Source: Symsagittifera roscoffensis
Taxonomy: Eukaryota; Xenacoelomorpha; Acoela; Convolutidae
Reading direction: 5' to 3'
Length of the DNA stretch: 64,000 nucleotides
NCBI RefSeq assembly: GCF_963678635.1
Contig: NC_087066.1
Location: forward strand, 38,011,755 to 38,075,754
Each line of letters begins with the position of its first letter. The first letter of the stretch is position 1. The notes below the pieces were generated by a model. It was not told the DNA's origin and did not search any database. It saw only the letters and a program-made list of their open reading frames with translations. Shown here one piece after another: positions 30,515 to 41,089 of this stretch. A program made the position numbers and the translations under genes.

Positions 30515-31462
30515 CCCGCATCCAATTTCAAGGGTTAATGATCGATTATATTACGATTTTAGTACCAGTTTTACTAAAATTGAGAAACAATCAATTTTAC
30601 TCAATTAATAAATGATTATAATCTCCCTTTTGAAGAACAAAATATAATTAATTATAATCCATTATAATCGAATATAATTGATTATTTACTTGTCCGTTTT
30701 TGATACAATCTTAATCAATTAAAATTGATTATAATCCATTATTTTTATTCAAAGTTCTAACTTATTATTTTTGCCAAAAAACCCATTATAATCGATTATA
30801 ATTGGTTATAGTCCTTTTTGTTTTTCCATTTTATCTTCAAAGTTGCATCTAAATAGCTTATACTTTATTTTTTTTGTAGACGTTGGTTCCTATGGAAACT
30901 GAGAAAAATGTTTTCAAAATTTTCCAATCAATTCAAATTTATAAGATTTTTTTTTCAATTATTCCCCCATTAGAGTTGTTTTGTGATGCATATTTTGAGC
31001 TTTTTAACCACCGTTTTTAAGATTTAATTTTCATCTACCACGGGAATCTTTCCAGTAATATGAAAGGATCTCTATGAAACTTTTATTTCGAGGTAAAACT
31101 TTGTGTTCAGATGAATCAAAGTGTTCAAGAGAGCTCTCTTTTAGAGATTTTCTTATTGACACAAAAACAATAACCCATAAGACATAATTAGAATGTTGTT
31201 TTGAATTGACTAAATTGTGGCGAAATAGGATATTATTATCGATTATAATCGATTATAATTGATTCTAAGGGTTTATTATAAGAACTATAATCAATTATAA
31301 TCGATTACAAGAGATTATAATCTCTTGGAAAGTATCACGATTATAATCAATTATAAATCCTTTAAACATCTAATATTGGGAATTATCATCAATTATAATT
31401 GTCAAAAAATTATCATAATAATCCGTTATACTCGATTATTTACGCCTAAACTTGGATGCGGG
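30515..31462. mobile_element. TIR element rich in TTATAATCGATTATAA words, copy 1
   Basis: A 948-bp element. Ends are inverted: CCCGCATCCAA at 30515 and TTGGATGCGGG ending at 31462. A 2-bp TG flanks both sides. The inner region near both ends contains many GATTATAATCGATTATAAT-like palindromic words. No transposase ORF, so it is non-autonomous. Confidence 0.6.
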
Positions 31463-32413
31463 TGAGACTAAGAAAATGAAAGCAACAATACAAACTGTAT
31501 TAGACTAAGTATTTGCACGAACCTATCGCTCAGCAATAATATTTATTTACTCAGCAAATAAACCAATGAAAGTTCAAGTTTCATTCGTTTTGTCCAAATT
31601 TTTTAAATCAGCACTTTATTTTAAAAAAAGATGTCGTTTAACCGAATTTAGTTTCGTTTTTAAAAAAAGTAATTCTTAAAAATTTTGACTCGTTTTTTCA
31701 ATAAATTAAACGGAATACGACAAACTTAAAGAACTTTAAAAGAATTTTTAGAGCAAAAAAATCATCTAAAACAATGCGAGTGCTGCAAGAAAAATTTTTT
31801 AGAAAAATTTCCAGAAAACTATCACAAAAAGCGAAAAGAGGAAGAAAAAAGAGACTTGAGCTGTTTTTAACATAATCTCTCAAAATCGAACAAAATTTTT
31901 AGCAGTTCCAATATCGTACACGTTTCAAAATTTTAGTGCTTCATACTAAATAAAAAAACGAGCTATGAAATGTCAGAACTACAAAAAAAAATCAATTCAC
32001 TTTGAACTACAGCGTAACTAACGTAAACGTATTTTTATAGCAAAGTTTTGTGTTCATGGCAAATTAACAATTGATGACCTAGGGTGCTGAATGATTTTTT
32101 GTAGCGTCGCTTCCCAAGAGGAAAAACTATACTACGATCAACCGAACTATTTAAGTTACAGATGATTCCAACCAAACATTACACTGCAAGCCTGCAATAG
32201 AAACTGCAATAAAAGTCACTTTGTCGTAAAATTATCTACAAAAATCGAATGAAGCGTTCAATAAGCATTTAAAGATATTAATCCGAGCGACAAATCAACC
32301 AATCAATGGTACTTGGGAAGTCACGCCTTCATCCGAAATAATATGCTGCCACAAAAAACTGTAGCTTATTTGCAGTTTGGACCAAGAATTGAGATTAAAT
32401 CCGGAAGGCTCGT
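31463..32413. other. gene-poor AT-rich stretch
   Basis: A-rich, with no recognisable gene or repeat. A 61-codon minus-strand frame at 31698-31883 is Phe/Lys-rich and looks like chance. Confidence 0.5.
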
Positions 32414-32790
32414 TCATAGAGTAATTTCAGATAAGGTACAACGTCTGTTCGTCAGCCATCTTATTTTTGGCCGGATATATTCGTGCAACTTCTTAGTCTA
32501 ATACCGATCTTAATCTTACTCTTATATCTCCTAGTCTCAATAGATCTAGTGTATACTGGTATTTGCGAGTTAGATATCAGGAACTATTCTGAAGGAGAAC
32601 GGCTGTCTTCAAAGTTATATTTATTTTGCTCTGTTGATGAAACTATGAATAGTTCCAACGATACAAAAAAATGTAAGTGTTAGTTATGGATCATGATTGG
32701 TTAGTTAGAAACAATTTATAGAGAGGGTTTTATCAAAAAAATAATTGGATTTATATACTAATTTAAACTGATTCCACCCATCCGGGGTCA
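32414..32790 (+). repeat. 389-bp dispersed repeat, diverged copy
   Basis: Related to 22103-22491 and 63337-63726, and like the latter it continues into CCACCCATCCGGG. In this copy a frame encoding a leucine-rich, signal-peptide-like segment (QLLSLIPILILLLYLLVS) is open for 66 codons (32483-32683), without an ATG, and runs into a GTAAGT donor-like site at about 32671. The other copies have a stop soon after the hydrophobic segment. Confidence 0.5.
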
Positions 32791-34299
32791 AGAGAGTTTT
32801 AAGTTTAAATGTTTGTTGCAGTGAAAGATGGACGGAGAGATTTCTTGTTTCGTGGAGTAGTTTCTTTTTGAAGCAGTGAATGCGGGAAAGAAGAGAGAGA
32901 AACAGTTGTTCGTGTTTCGGGGTAGTTGTCTTCATGGAAAGAAAGAGGGACAGTTGCTCGTTCTCCAGAAGTGTGTCTCGTATATCCTAGATTGAATTTA
33001 CTGATCGTGTCAAGATTTCAGTTTTAAGCCATTATCTGTTGATTTCGTTGAGTTAGAGCGAGACTACGTGCAAGCTGGCACTTGACTTGTTTGTGTGAAG
33101 CGCCAAGTGACTAGGAATCGTATCGAAAGTCAAAATCGAGTTGCCATTGTTCTTATTCAATGGGTACCTTTGGTGCGATGTTGAGTCCATACTTTAAATC
33201 CTGTCAGAATAGTGATTACTGCAACAAACCAATAGATTTGCCATTCCAAATTCGGAACGTCATCGAATTTTCATCTCCCTTTGCTGGTCGTTCCTTTTGC
33301 TCGAAGAAATATTTTTACATTGCAAATTTATATCTATATGCTTTGAGATCAGTTTTAGTTATAAAATTTATTAGTTGTTTTTGTATAAGCGTTTTTAACT
33401 AGTTTTGGTTATTTTAAGGAGTCGCTCACCCTAGAGCAATTCTCGTCAATAATTGGAGAGCAGAGCGTGTGAGCTCAAAACATCGTACTGGTGGATGAGG
33501 CCAGTTAAGGGAGTATAATTTTACCGTTTCTTTGAGCAGAATATATTTTCGTGTTCAACTTTTGTTCTTTTTTATCAGGTGTTTTTCTCTTTTTTGTTTT
33601 TGATGGTGTCCTATTTTCCCAAAAAAATTGTTGAGTTTTGGGTTTTTTTGTTGATATTTTTGCGTTTTAGTTGGTTTCAATAAAGTTTGAATATAGGTTT
33701 CAAGAGAATAAATTATCCAGTTTTAATCTGGGTTTTACCTGGTTCGGGTACCGTGGGTCTTTCTCATACATACGGTTGTTTTTGTGGTGATAGTAAGCTG
33801 CATTGGTTAGTTTAAACTTTCTTATAATTTCTTCCATCCTGGTTAACGAAAAATTTGAAACGAGTAAAAACAAGTTAAATTTGTAATCAGTTAGTTTCTG
33901 AAACTTGAAATTCATTTATTGAACAAATCTACGTGGGCGAGTTACTCGATTTTGGTGGAGAGAATGCGAGAATTATGGCCGAGTAATTGAGAAAAAATTG
34001 TTTACAAAAGAAGCACATTAGTTTTTTGTAATATATTTTGCATTATTATTTTACTATTTAATTATTGAATTTTACTACAGAATTATCAATTTATTGCAGT
34101 TTTATTAATTTTAGTTTACTAGGATAATTCAGTTACATAGTTAGGGCAAAAATTGAATGGTGAAAGAGAGATTCTGTGTTTTATATTTATTTTATCCTTT
34201 AGATGAGTGACTGGTGAAATCCTACAAAAGGTGAAAAACACGCGTAGAAATTGTGAGTGTCTTATATATTTGTGTTAGTGATAATAGTAAAACCTACGA
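32791..34299. other. no recognised gene
   Basis: Frames at 33160-33402 (plus, 80 codons) and 33700-33915 (minus, 71 codons, MNFKFQKLTDYK start) have no recognisable motif. The rest is AT-rich with no clear repeat. Confidence 0.4.
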
Positions 34300-35230
34300 G
34301 GTTTCAATTTCAGGGGAAAATTCATGGGGGAAATTTGTCTTGATAGTTTCAGATGGTATTAACAGCTTGGCCAGCATGTGCATTAAGTTTATAGTGCAAA
34401 GCAGAGACCAAAAAAGTTCAGGCCCTCTGATGATTTTTACTTCTTCGGTAATAGCTGAAAATTCGTGATTCGAACTTTGGATTAGATTATAAAGCTTGTG
34501 GTTAAGTTTGATATTTTTGATGTTTTCTAATAGGTTTTGTTCAAGGGGCTGTATATATTTGTGGTAATGACGATGGGACCGCCGTCGTCTAGTGGGAAGA
34601 TGTTAGTCAATGGGCAAGATGGTGAACTGTGTATATAGTGTCTCTGTATGAATTTCTTATATGCATACGTGTGGTATAACTTTGTTTTTAACATAAAATT
34701 GTACGAGCAGTGAATATCTCTTTCTTTTGGTATGAGGATGTTAATGTTCGTGCGAGGTGATTGAATTTATTGAAGACTGGTTCAAAAGCTTTATTGTTTG
34801 TTATTGCGTTAGTAAGATGTGATCAAATTTTATCTTTTTGCTGTCAAGATGAAATATATACTCTGATTTAATGAAGATTTTTTCAGTCTGTTGAGGGTTT
34901 ATGTTAGGATCATTGTCGTACGGGAAATATTCCATTTATTTGGTGACAGTGTGATTGTAGTGGTTAATAGAAAATTGATTTGATTAGCTCTGTCTGCTAG
35001 AAATCTGTTTAGGGTTTGGTTTAAGCCTATAGTGGTGAATTGATTTTCGTGAAGTGCGGTAGTTAGTTAATAAATGATGGAGTCGCAAAGATCGTTGTCA
35101 TCGGGAATGCTTTTTGGGGTGATTTTTAGTGGCTTAATAATTTTGTAGTAGGATATCCAGGATACTGTAGGGAGTAGGGTTTTTTCATCTAGATATGGAG
35201 TGAATTGGGTTTCATTTTCTGTATAATAGT
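34300..35230 (-). pseudogene. relic of ORF-X
   Basis: A decayed copy of ORF-X. The C-terminal stretch (34310-34500) aligns well with ORF-X (LYNLIQ, TEE, LAKLL, FPHEFSPE) and another stretch near 35110-35200 carries LDEKTLLPTVSWISYY. Stops and shifts interrupt it. It shows that ORF-X follows Env in a second, much older copy of the family. Confidence 0.65.
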
Positions 35231-36450
35231 TAGTATAATGAGGGAAAATGGTATGTTATGAATTGAAAATTCTGAGGTATTAGTGTGATGAGGATGGTGG
35301 TGATGTAGTCGAGTTGATTGTGGGCAACTAATAGGGAGTTGGTGTGTAGTGTTTCGTTTTATAATAAAAACTGTGTGCTCGTGTAGGTGAATATTGTAGT
35401 GGATTGCGCCAAAGTAGGTGTCATTCATTAGTGAAAGTTCTCGTAACCTTGTACTATCTCTGATTTCTGGATGAATTTTTCCTCCAGTTTTACCGTTATT
35501 TTTTAAAATTTTTATTGGGAGAAAAGTATCTATTTTGATATGGATGTACCATATCGAGGATTAGTTTGGCTGTTTTCATGTCGAAACTTTTTTCGTATTC
35601 GACAAGAATTTCTGAATATTGTGTTCGAAAATGTGGTTTGGGGTACTTACATGCTAGTTTTTTTTCAGGTTTAATTTGAAAAGGTGTTAAATTATTTTCT
35701 ATACCGTCTATATTTTTATTTTTGTGTCATTTTGATCTGGTTGGATCAGGGTTGATTTTATCAAAGAGTATAAATTCAGATTCCATAAAGTATTTTTCAG
35801 CAAAATTTTATCATTCTTGCGTGAATTTTAGCGACTTGAAATGTGGTACATGTGTCTTCAGGGAACCAAATTTTGGTTGCCTGTGTTCGTGTAGGGGGAT
35901 GGCAATACCCTTGATAATTTTAACAAGGTAAGCAGATTCCTTGATACAATAAGGGTTATTCATTAGTGAAAGTTCTCGTAACCTTGTACTATTTCTGTTT
36001 TCTGGATGAATTTTTCCTCCAGTTTTACCGTTATTTTTTAAAAATTTTTTTGGGAGAAAAGTATCTATTTTGATATGGATGTACCATATCGAGGATTAGT
36101 TTGGCTGTTTTCATGTCGAAATTTTTTTCGTATTCGACAAGAATTTCTGAATATTGTGTTCGAAAAAGTGCTTTGGGGTACTTACATGCTACTTTCATTT
36201 CAGGTTAAATTTGAAAACGTGTTAATATATTTTCTATACCGTCTATATTTATTAACTTTGTGTGAGTTTGATCTGGTTGGATCAGGGTTGATTTTATCAA
36301 AGGGTATAGATTCAGATACCATAAAGCATTGTTTTGTGAATTTTTATCATTCTTGCTTGAATTTTAGCGACTTAAAAAGCGGTACTTGTGTCTTCAGGGA
36401 ACCAAACTATGGTTCCCTGTGTTCGTGTAGTCGTATAAGTTGTTGCATTT
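35189..36450 (-). pseudogene. relic of Env, internally duplicated
   Basis: A decayed Env-like fragment. MNDTYFGAIHYNIHL at 35428 matches the Env MNSTYFGNIHYDIHL region. The Env segment upstream of it occurs twice in tandem (about 35425-35895 and 35960-36430, offset 535 bp). A large part of Env is deleted between this point and ORF-X. Confidence 0.65.
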
Positions 36451-36552
36451 AAGTTACAGTGCTTGAATGTCACTTCGTTTTTTTTGTAATGAATTAAGGT
36501 TTGATGCGTCGCTCTCTTTAATTGTAAAGGCACATTGTAAAAGTTTGTCACA

Positions 36553-37014
36553 ATGAATCAGGAATTGGACCAGAAAGTACAAAAGCTTCTTGAGTCTCGG
36601 CGTAATTTGGAAATTGAGCTCCTAAATGTTCATAAATACATTCAAGATGACATAGAGATCAAAAAACGAAAGGCGATTGTTGAGAATTACAGCAAAAAAA
36701 ATGGTTTAAAGCTGAGCTTGCCATGTCTGGCAATTTTGAAAATGTTCCATCACTTTCCACTTTTGTATTTGAAATTACCTCCACATACTGCAGTTGTTTT
36801 GGCAATACCCGGTGAAGGTCATCCAACCTACTTCAATCAGGTCTATAACCCGAACCTCGCATTGTGGTTCCCCGCAATTGCAGATCCAACCCCCGCAGTT
36901 TGCAACCCGTTAACTCAGACTGACTCATCGCGCGTTGACGTATTTGAGGCAGTAACATCTGTTGCCCTTCCAAAAAATGTAACTTTCCCCTACAAAAGCG
37001 GTGGAGCAATTTAG
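36553..37014 (+). pseudogene. BEL/Pao Gag N-terminal fragment
   Basis: 153 codons with ATG, beginning with a Glu/Lys/Arg-rich coiled-coil-like stretch as in BEL/Pao Gag, then Pro-rich sequence. The frame ends early; the DUF1759-like part follows in another frame. Confidence 0.5.
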
Positions 37015-37243
37015 TGTTTCACTCCGCCACACGAGCAAGTACCCTTGCAATCACCGATTGCGTCGGATATTCCTTGCTCGTCCCTTCAGAAGCCATATTT
37101 TTCAAATCGCACCGCACCCTGCAAAAACTAACCTGTCCCAATTTATGTCAATTCGCCATTGCAATCGATATCCGTTTGAGACTTAGCCGAAGTCTTGGCA
37201 TCGAACAGGAAGGATCCATTACCCGAATAGAAATTTTCCAAGT

Positions 37244-37552
37244 ATGAAGGTAATCCGTTGGATTGGCATGAAAAGACAGGTCAGTTTACGAGTGCGATTT
37301 TTTTTGCAATCATTTCCTTCAAATGACGTCAAGCTGAGGTACATTAAAACACTGGTAACTGGAAAAGCCAAGTTGGCAATAGAGGACTTTGCGTATTCAG
37401 GTCGAATGTACAGGGATGACCTAAGGGTTATTGAACAAAAAATTGGGCAAAATCAAAATGTCGTGAGCACCCACCTCGAAATACTTAAAGCGTTTCAGCA
37501 AAAAAATTACACAATTCTGAAAGCATTATTAATTTTGCTTTTGTTATTTTAA
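37244..37552 (+). pseudogene. BEL/Pao Gag, DUF1759-like part
   Basis: 102 codons with the FFLQSFPSNDVKLRYIKTLV...GKAKLAIEDF pattern of the BEL/Pao DUF1759 domain. A CPHCATIQLLWGCKVFKEK segment, typical of the following BEL zinc region, is readable at 37825-37880 in another frame. Confidence 0.65.
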
Positions 37553-37889
37553 GTCTCGTGTATTTGGATCGTTGTCATATGAGAAGACAACCTGAAAAAA
37601 AAGGAATCTTGAATCAAGCTTTCTGTACATTGCCTTCAGTCATGAAGGATTCTTGGTCGTCCTACACGGTCAAGCGCAATTGATGTTGCCCAAATCCAAA
37701 TCTTCTTGGTTTCAGCGAGCGGTTGAAAAAAAGGCCGAAAAGAATCAGCGTATGAAAACTTTTCCTCGTAAAACAAAACCGAGGAAACCGTCAAAACAAA
37801 ATTACCACCCGAGCTGAATATCCTCCTTGCCCGCATTGCGCTACTATACAACTGTTATGGGGATGCAAGGTCTTCAAGGAAAAGAACCC

Positions 37890-38265
37890 TACTCAAAGTT
37901 ACTCACCGTGTATTATAGGCCCCGGTGGCATCATTCGTTCCTTAGCAGAAAAAACTTTGAAACTAAGCATCCCATCATCTTAGATTCTCGTCACTTGTTG
38001 GTGAAACTGTGTCTGAGGCATCTGCACTTTGCCTACAACTATCAACACTTGGATTATTTGCGGTTCATAGTACATATGGGGTTTGTGGTGTTTGGTCTGC
38101 GAGCGGCCTTCCGTGCAACTGAAAGATCTTATTTTGTTTGCAGAAGACGCAAGGTACGAACGTTACATCCTACGATGTCAGACCTCCCTGTCCGACGGCT
38201 TGGTTACCGCCATCGGCCTTTCAGTAATTGTTGTGTGGATTAATTTGTTCCTTTTTATGTGGTGA
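37890..38265 (+). pseudogene. BEL/Pao integrase zinc-binding domain
   Basis: The KHPIILDSRHLLVKLCLRHLH pattern, then DYLR and a C..C pair (YFVCRRRK), and the MSDLP segment before the catalytic core. This is diagnostic of BEL/Pao integrases. The ORF is broken downstream. Confidence 0.75.
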
Positions 38266-39075
38266 CTATTCGCAGCAGTAGTGAGAAACGATGGGCTTTT
38301 CTGTTCACCTCCATGATTACCCATGCCGTACACATCGAAATTGTTCCGTCTATGGACAACGGAAAACGGTACAATTTTCGTTGGAGCTGAGCAGGAACTT
38401 CTGTTTTGCGTACAAAATTGGAACAGACAGGCTCCCGCATTGTTAGTTCATAAGGGAATTGAACGGAAAAACAATCCTCCTGGTGCGCCGCGTCATGGTG
38501 GGTCTTGCGAAAGGTTAGTGTGCAGTTGCAAACGCGTTTTCTACGCAATCATTGGAACTCGAGTTAACGGATGAGGTATTGTCGACCACGTTTTGTTTAT
38601 TGGAGCAATCCTTAAATGCCCGTCCAATAACGCCTGTTGGTCCCAATTCAACTGACTTGGAAGCCTTAACGCCTAATCATTTTTTCTTGGGTGAGCACTC
38701 TGTTAGCTTTCCGTCGCTAACACTTGATGAAAGTTTTGACCACCGAATGCGCTATGTGAGAGCACATGCTTACGAAAAGGCTATTTGGCAGCGTTGGGTG
38801 AAGAAGTATGTCCTTTCCTTGAACAAGCGCACAAAGTGACATGCCGATTCGAACCGCGATTCCCGAACTGGTGATCTCGTCTGTATTGTCGATCCCAGCA
38901 GTCCTCGTGGGCACTAATTTTTAGTTCGAGTAACTGCTTTGCACTAAGGCGAAGATAAAGTCGCTAGCTCCGCAACCGTTAAGAACCTGTCGTACCAATT
39001 AAAAAGAACCCTCATTAATTTTGCTCCGGTTCTTGTCTCTTCGGGGGGTGAGGATGTTGCTGAGCAAATAGTAAA
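38266..39075 (+). pseudogene. BEL/Pao integrase core and C-terminus
   Basis: Fragments include THAVHIEIV near 38320, LEQSLNARPITPVGP (38552-38839), LTPNHFFLG, and IVDPSSPRG near 38885. Several stops break it. Sequence after 39075 is unrelated. Confidence 0.7.
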
Positions 39076-39920
39076 TTAAGAATTATAGTTTCATACAATA
39101 CAAGTTTGGCCAGACATAAATATACGCTCTGTAACCGGGTTCGAACCCCTCAAAAACCTTTTCTGTTTTGTCTAGCTATTTAAATTAGTTCATAAAAAGG
39201 CCTTGGTCGACCTTGATTGACAGGTTTTCGTCTGCCAAAAAAGCCGTGTTTTGCCAAAGTGTGACGATACTTTAGTTTTTTTGAATACAATTTTAGGCAG
39301 CACAGGGATGGGGATTTATACAGTTGATCCGATAGTCGCAGTTTAATAACCCTATAAATTCAGATCACCCAGTTCTTGGCATAAAGTGGAACAGAGGAAA
39401 CTTAATTAATTACTCTGCCAAAACAGTTGAGATCAAAGCTTGGCAGGTTTTTAAACGTAGTCTTATTTTTGAGGTTCAAAAATCAGCACATCAGCAAAAG
39501 CCCATTGCCAATTCTTCGCTGTTTTATTTCGCCGCTACTCCATTGCTAATAGAGGACTAAACTGTGCTACAGCGGTCATTAACAAAAGTTAAATCACAAA
39601 TTGTGTTCGCACTTGTTGCGCATTTACGGTGCAGCTTCTAAATCACATCAATCCGGGATACCATTATTCTCAGCGTAGAACGGTTAATCGCTAGCGCAAT
39701 TAGTTTTAATATCGTAGCTAGTACATTCAGGTAATGGCTTTTTCTTTCGTCGTAGGCTGATTGGCTTTTTTTCGAAAAAGTTTCCAACAAAAGCAATTCA
39801 ATTTCAAAAAGCTACCAGGCCGTGTGATATAATCAGCACCAAAGTACAAGCAAAAAAGAAAAGGGCAAAAGGTAGCTCTAAAAAATTTAAAAAGAAAGAA
39901 AAAACAAAACTAACAAAAAG
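39076..39920. other. no recognised gene
   Basis: No clear feature. GGTTCGAACCCC at about 39139 matches a tRNA B-box, but no A-box is seen upstream. Confidence 0.4.
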
Positions 39921-39992
39921 TCTGCTATCTGCCGGAATCGAACCCCGATCTCGCGGTTAACCGTCACACATCCTAGCATCTGCACCATCTCA
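39921..39992 (-). other. tRNA-like sequence
   Basis: On the minus strand there is an A-box-like TGGTGCAGATGC, a central CGGTTAACCG and a B-box GGGGTTCGATTCC before GGCAGATAGCAG. The T-stem does not pair well and U33 is not in place, so it is more likely a tRNA pseudogene or SINE head than a functional tRNA. Confidence 0.3.
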
Positions 39993-40002
39993 CAAATAAT
40001 TA

Positions 40003-41089
40003 CCCGCACTCAGTAAAATGAGAAAATAATAGATGATAACGGATTTTTATTGTCAGTCTCTATAATTTTCAAAAACAATTGGTTATAATCGATTAAAAAA
40101 AGTATTAAAATTGGTTAAAAAAGGATTAAAATGTCATTTTTTTTCGAAACAAAAAAAATCACTATAATCGATTATTTTTTGATAGTCTATTTCTCAAATT
40201 TTATTGAATTATAATCCATTATAATGGATTATAAACCATTATTATTCAAAAACGTCATCGCTTCATTACGTTTTATTTTTAATTTTGTTGTGCGTGCTTT
40301 TCAATTGGTTACCGAATTAAAAGAAACTGTAATTTTGTAATTATAGTCACAAGCGGATTTATGGGGGGGGGCGACACTTCTCCTCTTCCCTCGGGGACTC
40401 AACCCCCTTCTGAAAGGTCCCCCCATCTCCCTCCACCTATTTGGAGACATCCATTTTTGGCTTACTGACCCTAAAATTTTGTTAAAGGCGCCTTCGACGC
40501 CAATTTATAACATTTAAGGGAGGTGCGCGCCAAAAAAAAACACAATTTTTTGGTCAATTTTTCCACAAAGTGCCTAAAAATGCCTTTTTTGGCCCGGTTT
40601 TTTTCAAAACTTTGCCTCGGCGCAGAAAATTTGACCAAAACAGGGTCTTTCTAATGCCTTGGAATCAATCTAGTCAACCTAAAAAAAAAGGTCTACCAAT
40701 TTTTTGAGCATTTTTTGAAAATCCGCTTACCCCCTCGAGAAAATCCTAGATCCGCCCCTGTTTTAGCTTAAACTTAAATTATTTTGATTTTTACTGTGTT
40801 TTTATGCAGAATAGCTAAATTATAAACCATTATAATTGATTTTTTTGTCAGATAATATTTTGATAGAAAAGGGATTATAATCTATTAATATAGATTATAA
40901 GAGATTATACGAGATTTTTGGAAAAATTAAAATCATTTACAATCGATCATAATTTATTAAAATAACACCAAAATGTTGTCAAATCGTTTAAACATCTAAA
41001 TTTGGCGCTTATAATTAATTATACCTTTGCGAAAAGTACGATTATAATTATAATATAATCAATTATTTTCTCTTTTTACTGAGTGCGGG
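40003..41089. mobile_element. TIR element rich in TTATAATCGATTATAA words, copy 2
   Basis: Ends are inverted: CCCGCACTCAGTAAAA at 40003 and TTTTTACTGAGTGCGGG ending at 41089, flanked by TA on both sides. Repeated ATTATAATCGATTA-like words lie inside. A hAT-type MITE (40350-40760) is inserted in it, so this element is older. Same family as 30515-31462. Confidence 0.65.
40350..40760. mobile_element. hAT-type MITE, copy 2 (nested)
   Basis: About 411 bp, inverse orientation relative to copy 1. The right end CTAGATCCGCCCCTG is intact, the left end is eroded (AAGCGGATTTATGG), and the target duplication is not clear. Confidence 0.75.

Larger units (their letters stand above)
36553..39075 (+). mobile_element. 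BEL/Pao retrotransposon relic
   Basis: Pieces in order on the plus strand are Gag N-terminus, DUF1759-like Gag, a CCHC-like segment, then integrase zinc domain, integrase core fragments and C-terminus. Reverse transcriptase, protease and RNase H are missing, which implies an internal deletion near 37900. No LTRs were found. Confidence 0.75.

Noticed and set aside
39139-39151. B-box-like GGTTCGAACCCC
   Set aside because: No A-box or tRNA fold upstream on either strand.
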